The position numbers and the translations under genes were made by a program. The notes beneath the pieces were generated by a model. The model was not told the DNA's origin. It ran no database searches and saw nothing but the letters and a program-made list of their open reading frames with translations. A stretch of DNA of 14,610 nt from contig PXQM01000067.1 of assembly GCA_003021325.1 (NCBI GenBank), positions 1-14,610 of the forward strand, given 5' to 3'. Source of the stretch: Halobacteriales archaeon QH_10_70_21 (GTDB taxonomy: Archaea; Halobacteriota; Halobacteria; Halobacteriales; Haloarculaceae). Within the stretch, counting starts at the first letter, position 1, and each line of letters opens with the position of its first letter. Shown in pieces: positions 5,989-12,869 of this stretch.

Positions 5989-8241
5989 TCAGCGGTACCG
6001 GTCCGCCTCCGCACGCGCGGCCTCGGTCCCGTACCGGTCGACCAGCGGCTCGTACGCGTCACCGAGCGCGCGCATGCAGGTTCGCTCGGAGACGTACCCC
6101 AGTGCGTCGGCCGTCTCGTCCCACGGCCGGGCCTGGAGGACCTTCCGGACGAGCAACCGCTCGGCGGCCGGGTCGTCCAGAGCCCCGTCGACGAGCGCAC
6201 GCAGCGCCAGTCGCCGGAAGGGACGCGGCGCGACGTCGTAGAGCCCCGGGCCGTAGGCGGCGCTCGCGACGACGCGCCACTCGGCGTCGGTGAGCTCCAG
6301 CGGGACGGTCCCGCCAGCAGCGCCGAGCGCGGCCCGCACCACGTCGGGGTCGGCGTCGTCGAGCGCGTCCGCCAGCACGCTCCCGACCCGTCGCCGGAAC
6401 CAGGCGCCCTGGCGGTCGGCCAGCGCCCGGCCGACCGCCGAGAGGGGTCGGAGCATCAGCGCCGAGTACTCGCCGCTCTCGTCGTTGCGGGTCGTCGAGA
6501 GGTGGACCGTCCGGTAACCGCAGTCGGTCCAGAACTCGACCAGCCGGGGCGTGGCGCCGTAGCCGACCCCCAGGTAGTCGACCGTGTCGAACCGGCCCGT
6601 CACCGGCCGGTCGCCGCAGTCGTCGAACTCCGCCTCGACGTCGGCCAGAAGTCTCTCCCCGAAGCCTCGAGACCGCGCGGCGTGGTGGGTCGCGATGCGC
6701 ATCACCCGGAGGCCGACCGGGTCGGCCGCCTCGGGGTCCCGTAGCTGGCTCGTCAGTACGTCGGGCAGCATGTTGCCCCGGACTCGCGCACCCTCGTACA
6801 TCTCCCGACGGGTTCCCGCCGGCAGGCCGCCCTCGCGGGCCAGGAGTGCGACCGAGACGGGGTGACCGTCGACGGTCAGCGCCCGCAACGCGATGTTGGG
6901 TGCGTCGAGCGTCCGCGCGAGGTCGTCCGGTTCCGTTCGGTAGTGGGCGGTGACGAGCAGGCCGAACGCCTCGCGGAGGCGGTTCTCGTCGGCCGCCAGG
7001 TCAGCGGGTTCGAGCCGCTCGTAGGTCGCGTCGGCCGGCGAGGCGTCGACGACCAGCGGCTCGACCGGCGGCCGGGCGTCGAGCAGGAGCGCGCGGAACA
7101 GCCAGGCCTCGACGGGGTCGGCCGCCGCGTACCGGACGGGCGCCGCGAGGCCGACGTCGGTCACCTCGCGGGCGGCCTCGAGGCGGTCGCGGAACCGGAC
7201 GTCGAACCCCCGCCCGGCTCCCTCGTAGCCGTGGACCGTCGTCGCGAAGCAGGCCGACGGGGCGACGTCGAGCAGCGACTCCAGCAGTCGAACCGAGAGC
7301 GCGGCGGCCTCGTCGACGACGAGGACGTCCGCGGTCGCCCCGACCGCGTCGGCCGGCTTCCGGAACCGTATCCGGCCGCCGTCTCGGACGACGAGTTCGC
7401 TGTCGGCGTCACGGCAGTCGGCCGCCAGCGCCTCCAGGGCGGTCAGCACCTCGGCAGCCCGGTCGAAGGCCTCGGCCGCGTTGCGGTACGCCGGCGCGGT
7501 GACGAGGACGTCGTTCCCCTCGGCCGCGAGGGCGGCGGCCGCCAGTCCGGCGGCGCTGGACTTGCCGCGACCCCGGTCGGCCTCCATCACGACCGCGGCG
7601 TCGGGCTCCCGCAGCCGTTCGCAGGCGAGGACGGCGTCCCGCTGGTCGGCCGTCAGGCACGCCTCGTAGACGGCCTGCGGGAACCCGTGGGACGCCGGCG
7701 GGGCGACGGGGGCCCGCGGCAGTCTCGGCGCCGGGTCGGTCAGGCCGTCGGCCTCGACGCGCCCGTCGTCGACGTCGACGATGGCCACGCCGCGGTGGGC
7801 CCGGAGCGTCTCGACGAGCCGGCGGCGGAAGACGCCACCGACGTCCTCGCGGCCGAACGGCGGCACGGAGAGCGTCTCGTCGAAGCCGTCGCGTCGTTCG
7901 GGCCACTCGTCGAGCGGCGGCGTCACGAGGACGAGCAGGCCGCCGCCGTCGACGGCACCGGCGGCCCGGCCGAGGGCGTTCGGCCGGCAGGCGTCGTGGC
8001 AGTCCACGACCACGCAGCCGTGGGTCTCACCGAGCAGGTCGCCGGCCCGGTCCGGCGAGAGCGTCTCGCCGGCGAGGGGGCGCTCCGAGAGTGAGACGGG
8101 GCCGAGGTTCGACGCCTCGACGGCCGTCCGGGCGGCCCGGGAGCCGGCCTCACGACTGCCGGCGAGGACGAGCAGGCGGCGCTCATCGGTCGCGCGGGCC
8201 TCCGTCAACAGGGCCCGCCCGGTCGTTCGAACCGCGTCCAT
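5989..8241 (-). CDS. tmcA: TmcA-type RNA cytidine acetyltransferase
   Basis: A 750-aa protein of the TmcA/Kre33/NAT10 family, which makes N4-acetylcytidine in RNA with acetyl-CoA and ATP. Domains in order: N-terminal DUF1726-like region (about 1-180); an RNA-helicase-like ATPase with Walker A ADRGRGKSS (221-229, Lys227) and Walker B VLVVDEAAAL (306-315, Asp310-Glu311); a GNAT domain with RIATHHAARSRGFGERLL (515-532) and VGYGATPRLVEFW (559-571); and a C-terminal tRNA-binding-like region with helices to the end. Bacterial TmcA modifies elongator tRNA-Met; archaeal enzymes can also modify rRNA. The ATG at 8241 is chosen because the next upstream in-frame start (8466) would run antisense through the zinc-protein gene and add a low-quality 75-residue extension. 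Confidence 0.95.
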   Translation of the reverse strand: MDAVRTTGRALLTEARATDERRLLVLAGSREAGSRAARTAVEASNLGPVSLSERPLAGETLSPDRAGDLLGETHGCVVVDCHDACRPNALGRAAGAVDGGGLLVLVTPPLDEWPERRDGFDETLSVPPFGREDVGGVFRRRLVETLRAHRGVAIVDVDDGRVEADGLTDPAPRLPRAPVAPPASHGFPQAVYEACLTADQRDAVLACERLREPDAAVVMEADRGRGKSSAAGLAAAALAAEGNDVLVTAPAYRNAAEAFDRAAEVLTALEALAADCRDADSELVVRDGGRIRFRKPADAVGATADVLVVDEAAALSVRLLESLLDVAPSACFATTVHGYEGAGRGFDVRFRDRLEAAREVTDVGLAAPVRYAAADPVEAWLFRALLLDARPPVEPLVVDASPADATYERLEPADLAADENRLREAFGLLVTAHYRTEPDDLARTLDAPNIALRALTVDGHPVSVALLAREGGLPAGTRREMYEGARVRGNMLPDVLTSQLRDPEAADPVGLRVMRIATHHAARSRGFGERLLADVEAEFDDCGDRPVTGRFDTVDYLGVGYGATPRLVEFWTDCGYRTVHLSTTRNDESGEYSALMLRPLSAVGRALADRQGAWFRRRVGSVLADALDDADPDVVRAALGAAGGTVPLELTDAEWRVVASAAYGPGLYDVAPRPFRRLALRALVDGALDDPAAERLLVRKVLQARPWDETADALGYVSERTCMRALGDAYEPLVDRYGTEAARAEADRYR

Positions 8242-8330
8242 ACCGTCGCAACGACGCGAGCGGGCAAGGCTCCACCGGTCGACGGGGCGGCGTGGCCCTC
8301 CGCGACCCGGCGTTCGCCGTGCTTGATAAG

Positions 8331-8339
8331 GGTTAAATG
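8331..8339 (+). promoter_or_regulatory. TATA box of the zinc microprotein/aEF-1beta unit
   Basis: GGTTAAATG, with TTAAAT at 8333-8338, is centred about 26 nt before the ATG at 8362, giving a leaderless start. It lies in the 120-bp gap shared with the divergent tmcA gene; read on the minus strand the same island (ATTTAACCCTTATC) could also serve tmcA with a leader of roughly 65 nt. Confidence 0.65.
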
Positions 8340-8361
8340 TCGCGCCGACCCACCGTGAGGT

Positions 8362-8544
8362 ATGAGCAGCGAGAGTACCCAACGGAGGGAGCGGAAGTGT
8401 ATCTCCTGCGGGATCAACATCTCGGGGACGAGCGCGGCGAAGTTCAAGTGTCCCGACTGCGGGCACCTGATCTACCGCTGTGCGAAGTGTCGCAAGCAGA
8501 GCAACCTCTACGAGTGCCCGGACTGTGGGTTCATGGGGCCGTAA
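8362..8544 (+). CDS. Four-CxxC zinc-finger microprotein (HVO_2753-like)
   Basis: A 60-aa protein with four CxxC knuckles: CISCG (Cys13/16), CPDCG (30/33), CAKC (40/43) and CPDCG (52/55), enough for two zinc sites. The spacing and the sequence [19 protein letters not shown] resemble the small haloarchaeal zinc-finger protein known in Haloferax volcanii as HVO_2753; I make this match from memory. Such proteins probably bind nucleic acid or a protein of the translation machinery, but the molecular role is not settled. The stop codon is 2 nt before the aEF-1beta ATG, so the two genes are one unit. The start is supported by a TATA-like box 26 nt upstream. Confidence 0.9.
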   Translation: MSSESTQRRERKCISCGINISGTSAAKFKCPDCGHLIYRCAKCRKQSNLYECPDCGFMGP

Positions 8545-8546
8545 CC

Positions 8547-8813
8547 ATGGGCAAGGTCGCAGCCAAGATGAAGGTCATGCCGGAGAGCCCCGACGTGGAC
8601 CTGGACGGCCTCCAGGACCGCCTCGAGAACACCCTACCGGAGGGTGCGAAGATAGGCCGCGTCGACCGCGAGGACGTGGCGTTCGGCCTCATCGCGCTGT
8701 TCCCGACGGTCATCATCCCGGACGAGGGCGGCGGAACCGACGCCGTCGAGGACGCCTTCGGGAGCGTCGAGGGCGTCGAGAGCGTCGACGTCGACGAAGT
8801 CGGCCGCATCTGA
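8547..8813 (+). CDS. Translation elongation factor aEF-1beta
   Basis: An 88-aa protein, the usual size of the archaeal guanine-nucleotide exchange factor for aEF-1alpha. Typical features are the opening [19 protein letters not shown], the loop [17 protein letters not shown], the central strand [14 protein letters not shown], and the closing acidic repeat around [15 protein letters not shown]. It restores GTP-bound aEF-1alpha for delivery of aminoacyl-tRNA. It follows the zinc microprotein with a 2-nt gap. No strong Shine-Dalgarno sequence is seen before its ATG, so it probably depends on translation of the upstream gene. Confidence 0.93.
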   Translation: MGKVAAKMKVMPESPDVDLDGLQDRLENTLPEGAKIGRVDREDVAFGLIALFPTVIIPDEGGGTDAVEDAFGSVEGVESVDVDEVGRI

Positions 8814-8873
8814 GCGGCGACGGGTCTTCGCGTTCGCCGACGCAGAGCGGTGCGGCCGTCGAGGGAGCCGATA

Positions 8874-8882
8874 CTTTGATAT
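8874..8882 (+). promoter_or_regulatory. Possible second TATA-like element upstream of rpl21e
   Basis: CTTTGATAT is the first AT-rich run after the aEF-1beta stop, inside a 188-bp gap that otherwise holds only the proximal rpl21e promoter and a palindrome. It could drive a longer-leader transcript for rpl21e or a small RNA. An ATG at 8904 lies about 26 nt downstream but opens a frame that runs out of phase into rpl21e and looks non-coding. Confidence 0.25.
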
Positions 8883-8965
8883 TCCGTACCACGAAACCCC
8901 CGTATGCGGCCGCAATCGGCCCGCAGCGAGCGGGCGCTCGGGGAAGGAGCGCGGCCGGAACGCAC

Positions 8966-8973
8966 GTTTTATG
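8966..8973 (+). promoter_or_regulatory. TATA box of the rpl21e-rpoF unit
   Basis: GTTTTATG stands out in GC-rich DNA, centred about 32 nt before the rpl21e ATG at 9002. Transcription would begin about 5 nt before the start codon. A perfect palindrome follows directly. Confidence 0.6.
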
Positions 8974-8976
8974 TGT

Positions 8977-8994
8977 GGGACCTGATTAGGTCCC
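8977..8994. repeat. Perfect 7-bp inverted repeat between TATA box and rpl21e start
   Basis: GGGACCT (8977-8983), loop GATT, AGGTCCC (8988-8994). All seven pairs match. It lies 3 nt after the TATA box and ends 7 nt before the ATG. If transcription starts about 25 nt after the TATA centre, nearly all of it is in DNA not transcribed, which fits an operator for a repressor better than an mRNA hairpin. Confidence 0.6.
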
Positions 8995-9001
8995 CGCAAG
9001 A

Positions 9002-9295
9002 ATGCCGAGTTCCAACGGTCCACGGAAGGCGACGCGGAACAAGCTACGCAACAACCCCAGAGAGCGGGGCACCTCCCCGCCGGCGCGGTCGGTCGAGTCC
9101 TACGAGAACGGCGAGAAGGTCCATCTCAAGCTCGACCCCTCGGTCCCGAACGGCCAGTTCCACCCCCGTTTCAACGGCCGGACCGGCACGGTCGTCGACG
9201 AGCAGGGCAACGCGTTCAAGATCGAAATCGTCGACGGCGACGTGACCAAGACGGTCATCGCCGCCGCCGCCCACCTCCGGCGACAGCAGGAATGA
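9002..9295 (+). CDS. rpl21e: Large-subunit ribosomal protein L21e
   Basis: A 97-aa protein with the L21e pattern: a basic glycine/asparagine-rich N-terminus (NGPRKATRNKLRNNPRERG), then an SH3-like barrel with GEKVHLKLDPSVPNGQFHPR and the turn NGRTGTVVDEQGNAFKIE. It is part of the archaeal/eukaryotic large ribosomal subunit. Its TGA overlaps the ATG of rpoF, so the two are translationally coupled. The promoter and the palindrome just upstream suggest control at transcription start. Confidence 0.95.
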   Translation: MPSSNGPRKATRNKLRNNPRERGTSPPARSVESYENGEKVHLKLDPSVPNGQFHPRFNGRTGTVVDEQGNAFKIEIVDGDVTKTVIAAAAHLRRQQE

Positions 9296-9648
9296 CGATA
9301 TTCAAGGAGGTCCTCGAGGAGGAGTACCTGACGACGCCCGAGGCCAAGGAGCTGCTCGCGGCGATCGAGAACGAGCGGGGCCTCGAAGAGGACCGCGAGA
9401 TGCGCTACGAGCTCGCCCGCGCCATCGAGCACGTCAACCGCTTCGCCGTCCTCGACGTGGAGGAGTCCCGGGAGCTGGTCGAGGAGCTGACCGGCTTCGA
9501 GAAGGTCGACGAGGCGACCGCCTACAAGATCGCGAACCTCCTTCCGGAGGACCGCGACGAACTCCGCTCGGTGTTCGCCCAGGAGCGCTACTCGCTGTCG
9601 GGCGATGAGCTCGACGACGTGCTCGACGTCGTCGCGAAGTACGCCTGA
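9292..9648 (+). CDS. rpoF: DNA-directed RNA polymerase subunit F (Rpo4/Rpb4)
   Basis: A 118-aa helical, acidic protein of the RpoF family, which pairs with RpoE (Rpo7) to form the stalk of archaeal RNA polymerase. It shows the family layout: N-terminal LTTPEAKELL, a helical middle (RYELARAIEHVNRFAVLD), and the C-terminal HRDC-like bundle KVDEATAYKIANLLPEDRDELRSVF, where the link between EATAYKIANLLP and ELRSVF is highly typical. The ATG overlaps the rpl21e stop, the usual gene order in archaea. A 143-bp gap follows before the DUF655 gene, which has its own promoter. Confidence 0.94.
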   Translation: MTIFKEVLEEEYLTTPEAKELLAAIENERGLEEDREMRYELARAIEHVNRFAVLDVEESRELVEELTGFEKVDEATAYKIANLLPEDRDELRSVFAQERYSLSGDELDDVLDVVAKYA

Positions 9649-9760
9649 GACTGGCCCATCCGACCGTTCTCGGCGGTGTCTTCGGTGCGTGCGGGTTCGT
9701 GCCCGGAGGCGTCGAGCGCCGTCGCCCCGGTCGTGGCTGACCACGTGGCTCGGCCCCTGT

Positions 9761-9768
9761 TTTAAATA
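9761..9768 (+). promoter_or_regulatory. TATA box of the DUF655 gene
   Basis: TTTAAATA, a close match to the haloarchaeal consensus, is centred about 27 nt before the ATG at 9792, so the mRNA is probably leaderless. An 8-bp palindrome CCACGTGG lies at 9741-9748, upstream of the factor-B recognition region. Inverted arms CCCTGTT (9755-9761) and AACAGGG (9784-9790) flank the box. Confidence 0.75.
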
Positions 9769-9791
9769 CCGCCTCCCCCTACGAACAGGGT

Positions 9792-10367
9792 ATGAGCGAC
9801 TCCGGCTCCGAATCCGACCCCACGACCGCCGTCGTGGTGGACTTCCTGCCGCGAGGCAGTCCGTCCGACGACCGGCCGCAGTACGAGAAGTCGCCGGTCG
9901 CGTACGCGCTCGGCGAGGACGAGTTCCGGCTGGTCGAGATAGCGCTCACGGACGACGCTGGCGTCAACATCGGCGACAGGGTCGAGATAGACCCCCCCGG
10001 CGAGAACGTGAAGGACCTCCGCGACATCGACTACGGCGAGCTCTCCAGCACCGCCGAGTCCGAGATCGAGCACGCGATAGGCGAGATCATCGACGCGGAC
10101 ACCCAGCGGTTCGTCGACTTCTACAACGACGCCCAGCCCATCACGACCCGGCTGCACGTGCTGAACCTTCTTCCCGGCATCGGCAAGAAGCTGCGCAACA
10201 ACGTCCTCGACGAGCGCAAGCGAAAGCCCTTCGAGAGCTTCGAGGAGATAGAGGAGCGGGTCTCGGGGCTGCACAACCCCCGCGAGGTGCTCGTCGAGCG
10301 CATCATCGAGGAGCTCCGCGAGGCGGACCTCAAGTACCGCGTCTTCGCCCGCCGGGCCGGCGAGTAG
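9792..10367 (+). CDS. DUF655 family putative RNA-binding protein
   Basis: A 191-aa archaeal protein of the DUF655 family. Residues about 11-80 form a small beta domain (TAVVVDFLPRG, then VAYALGEDEFRLVEIAL and a GDRVEIDPP turn), probably an OB- or S1-like fold. Residues about 118-160 form a helix-hairpin-helix-like region with LNLLPGIGKKLRNNVLDER (124-142) and FESFEEIEERVSGL. These parts suggest nucleic-acid binding, but the biochemical role is not known. It is regularly found beside rpl21e, rpoF and ksgA in archaea, as here, so a role in ribosome maturation is a reasonable inference. ksgA begins 63 bp downstream. The start is fixed by the TATA box 27 nt upstream. Confidence 0.9.
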   Translation: MSDSGSESDPTTAVVVDFLPRGSPSDDRPQYEKSPVAYALGEDEFRLVEIALTDDAGVNIGDRVEIDPPGENVKDLRDIDYGELSSTAESEIEHAIGEIIDADTQRFVDFYNDAQPITTRLHVLNLLPGIGKKLRNNVLDERKRKPFESFEEIEERVSGLHNPREVLVERIIEELREADLKYRVFARRAGE

Positions 10368-10394
10368 CCCGCATCCGGAGAGGGGCGAATGGTG

Positions 10395-10404
10395 AATCAT
10401 ATAC
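10395..10404 (+). promoter_or_regulatory. TATA-like box of ksgA
   Basis: AATCATATAC is centred about 31 nt before the ATG at 10431. It implies a short or absent leader and argues against the in-frame ATG at 10389, which lies upstream of the box. Confidence 0.5.
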
Positions 10405-10430
10405 GGCACCCCGACGTAGGACCGGGAAAG

Positions 10431-11258
10431 ATGCGGGACCCCGACTCGCTCATCGCCCGCGCTGGCGTCCGCGGCGACCCCGACCGCGACCAGCACTTCC
10501 TCGTCGACGACCGGGTCCTCGAACGGCTCCCCGGCTACCTTCCGGACGACGCCGAGACGGACCACGTGCTGGAAATCGGTCCGGGGGCCGGCGCGCTCAC
10601 CGACCGCCTGCTCGAGGTCGCCGACCGGCTGACCGTCGTCGAGCAGGACCCGACGCTCGCCGCCTTCCTCGAGCGGGAGTTCGCCGACGCCGTCGAGACG
10701 GGGCGGCTGACCGTCGTCGAGGGCGACGCCCTCGAGGTCGAGTTGCCGCCGTTCACGGCGTCGGTGTCGAACCTGCCGTACGGCGTCTCCTCGGAGCTGG
10801 CCTTCCGGCTCCTGCCGGAGGGGCGTCCGACCGTGCTGATGTTCCAGAGGGAGTTCGCCGAGCGGATGGCCGCGGACCCGGGGACGGACGACTACGGCCG
10901 GCTGTCGGTGACGGCGGGCCACTACGCCGAGGTGGAGGTCGTCGAGCCGGTGCCGAAGGAGGCGTTCTCGCCGGCGCCGGCCGTCGAGAGTGCCGTCGTC
11001 CGGACGACGCCCGGGACCCCGGCGTACGAGGTGCCCGACGACGACCGGTTCATGGACCTGGTGCGGGCGGTCTTCACCCAGCGGCGCAAGACGATGCGGA
11101 ACGCGGTCCGCAACACGGCCCACATCTCGGGCCTCGAGGACCCGGACGCAGTCGTCGAGGCGGCCGACGAATCGCTCATGAGCAAGCGTGCCGGCGAGGT
11201 GTCGCCGGCCGAGTTCGCCCGGCTCGCCCGGACCGCCGCGGAGGCCGAGCGCGAATGA
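10431..11258 (+). CDS. ksgA: 16S rRNA dimethyladenosine transferase KsgA/Dim1
   Basis: A 275-aa SAM-dependent methyltransferase that dimethylates two adjacent adenosines in the helix-45 loop near the 3' end of 16S rRNA, a late checkpoint in small-subunit maturation. Visible motifs: QHFLVDD near the N-terminus (21-27), SAM motif LEIGPGAGALT (47-57), acidic ribose-binding Glu71 in VVEQDP, VEGDAL (97-101) and catalytic motif IV NLPY (114-117), followed by the SSELAFRLL helix and the C-terminal helical domain with FTQRRKTMRN (215-224), a family hallmark. The start at 10431 is preferred over 10389 because of the TATA-like box and because DPDSLIARAGV matches the usual N-terminus. A 30-bp gap leads to the MscS-type gene with no promoter visible, so they are probably cotranscribed. 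Confidence 0.95.
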   Translation: MRDPDSLIARAGVRGDPDRDQHFLVDDRVLERLPGYLPDDAETDHVLEIGPGAGALTDRLLEVADRLTVVEQDPTLAAFLEREFADAVETGRLTVVEGDALEVELPPFTASVSNLPYGVSSELAFRLLPEGRPTVLMFQREFAERMAADPGTDDYGRLSVTAGHYAEVEVVEPVPKEAFSPAPAVESAVVRTTPGTPAYEVPDDDRFMDLVRAVFTQRRKTMRNAVRNTAHISGLEDPDAVVEAADESLMSKRAGEVSPAEFARLARTAAEAERE

Positions 11259-11288
11259 CCGGCGGCCACCGGCGCCCGACTCGATGAC

Positions 11289-12869
11289 ATGACGACGACC
11301 CCCGCGCTCCTGGTACCGTGGTACTGGCGGCTGGTGCAGCGGCTCCAGGGAGCCATCGACACCCGGCCGAAGCAGTACCTCGCGACGGTCGCGCTCCCGC
11401 TCGGGTTCCTCGTGGCGGTGTTCGTCATCTATCTCGGCGGGAAGCCGCTGAAGCGGAAGTTCACGCCCGAGCTCGTCGAGATAGCGCGCACGCTGACCAT
11501 CATGGGCGTCGCGCTCGTCGACGCCGTTCTGTTCATCATCATCTGGCGCCGAGCCGGCGAGACCGTCACCGAACTCAACAGCTTCGGGAGCCGACTCGTC
11601 CCGGGTGCCGAGACGGCGGTGAACCTCTACATCGGGTTCATCGCGCTTTTGGGCACCTACATGCTGACGCGGGTGACGAAGCGCCTCATCCGCTACTGGT
11701 CCGAGCGCGGTCGCATCTCGCCACACCAGCGCGAGCTGGCCCACCACCTCGTCCAGATATCGCTGTTCGTGGTCGTCTCGCTGTTCATTTTCGGGCTGTT
11801 CGGGGTGGCTCCGGCGGACCTCTTTCTGGGGGCCGGCGTGCTGGGCGTCGTCCTCGGTCTCGCGGCCCGCAAGACCCTCGCGAACGTGCTCTCGGGGACG
11901 ATCATCCTCCTCGGGCGACCCTTCGAGGCCGGCGACTGGATAACCGTCGGCGACCGGGAGGGCATCGTCACCGACATCAGCGTCTTCAACACCCAGATTC
12001 GGACCTTCAACGAGGAACACCTGCTCATCCCGAACGACAGCATCACCGACACGGAGGTCATCAACTACTCGAAGACCGAACGGCTGCGGCTGACCACCGA
12101 GGTCGGCATCGACTACGACGACGACATCTCGGAGGCGGCGACCATCGCGAAACGGACGATGGAGTCCTGCGACGCCGTCGCCGACTCGCCGAACCCGGAC
12201 GTCATCCTCGAGTCGTTCGGGGATTCCTCGGTCGTCCTCCGCCTGCGGTACTGGATCGACCGGCCGACTATCCAGCGGAAGCTCAGCGCGCAAAACGAGG
12301 TCATCGAGGGCGTAAAGTCGGCCTTCGAGACGGAGGACATCAAGATCCCGTTCCCCCAGCGGGAGCTCATGGGCCGGGAGGAGACCGACGGCCTCGAGGT
12401 GGCGACGAGCGGCGAGAGGGCCGAAGACGAGCGGGTCGAGCGGGCCGTCCAGCCGGTCGCCGGGGGGGCGCAACCGGGCGACTCGATGGAGGTCCGCGAG
12501 CCGGTCCAGACGGAGTACGGCGGTGACGGCGACTCCGACGGGGCGACCGGACCCGACGAGGCCGACGAACGCGACATCGAAAGCGCCGCACAGCTCGTCG
12601 AGGGCGACGTAACGAGCCCCCATCCTCGCGAGGACAGCGGGGCTGTCTACCCGGAAGCCCTCGACGACGCACGCTCGAAGCTGGCCGGCCGCGGCGACGA
12701 CGAGCGGCGACGACGGCTCCGGAACATCCTCGAGCGAATCGACTCCGGCACCGAGGGGGACCAGGAGCTGCGGCGCAAGTTCGGGGAGTTCCTCGACGGC
12801 ATCCGCTCGGAGGACGCCGACGGCGAGGGGACCGACGAGACGTCCGGCGACGCCGGAGGCGACGGATGA
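11289..12869 (+). CDS. MscS-family mechanosensitive channel with long acidic C-terminal tail
   Basis: A 526-aa membrane protein. Hydrophobic segments lie at about 32-50, 67-87, 109-127, 153-173 and 178-207; the last is the pore helix, rich in Gly and Ala (FLGAGVLGVVLGLAARKTLAN, split here by its conserved glycines). The cytoplasmic beta domain follows (PFEAGDWITVGDREGIVTDI, 211-230; IPNDSITDTEVINYS, 247-261) and then the alpha/beta vestibule domain to about 357. Such channels open under membrane tension and release solutes during hypo-osmotic shock. Beyond the usual MscS end there are about 165 extra residues, largely acidic and low-complexity, with a charged helical block near 457-506. It sits between ksgA and the HemK2 gene and overlaps the latter by 4 bp. 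The ATG at 11289 is used; an ATG at 11284 meets a stop two codons later. Confidence 0.92.
   Translation: MTTTPALLVPWYWRLVQRLQGAIDTRPKQYLATVALPLGFLVAVFVIYLGGKPLKRKFTPELVEIARTLTIMGVALVDAVLFIIIWRRAGETVTELNSFGSRLVPGAETAVNLYIGFIALLGTYMLTRVTKRLIRYWSERGRISPHQRELAHHLVQISLFVVVSLFIFGLFGVAPADLFLGAGVLGVVLGLAARKTLANVLSGTIILLGRPFEAGDWITVGDREGIVTDISVFNTQIRTFNEEHLLIPNDSITDTEVINYSKTERLRLTTEVGIDYDDDISEAATIAKRTMESCDAVADSPNPDVILESFGDSSVVLRLRYWIDRPTIQRKLSAQNEVIEGVKSAFETEDIKIPFPQRELMGREETDGLEVATSGERAEDERVERAVQPVAGGAQPGDSMEVREPVQTEYGGDGDSDGATGPDEADERDIESAAQLVEGDVTSPHPREDSGAVYPEALDDARSKLAGRGDDERRRRLRNILERIDSGTEGDQELRRKFGEFLDGIRSEDADGEGTDETSGDAGGDG

Noticed and set aside
6862..8094. A 410-codon plus-strand frame opposite tmcA.
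   Set aside because: Antisense shadow of tmcA with no domain and biased composition.
8242..8466. A 75-residue N-terminal extension of TmcA.
   Set aside because: It would run antisense through the zinc-protein gene and its promoter; homology-like sequence starts at the ATG at 8241.
8904..9245. A 113-codon frame starting 26 nt after a TATA-like run.
   Set aside because: Two thirds of it is out-of-phase L21e sequence with Ser/Arg-rich translation; only the promoter-like element was kept as a weak lead.
10389..10430. An upstream in-frame start for ksgA.
   Set aside because: It lies before the TATA-like box, and the added 14 residues do not look like KsgA.
9762..12623. A 953-codon open frame on the minus strand opposite the DUF655, ksgA and MscS genes.
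   Set aside because: It is antisense to three well-supported genes, has no recognisable domain, and such long frames are expected from codon bias in GC-rich haloarchaeal DNA.
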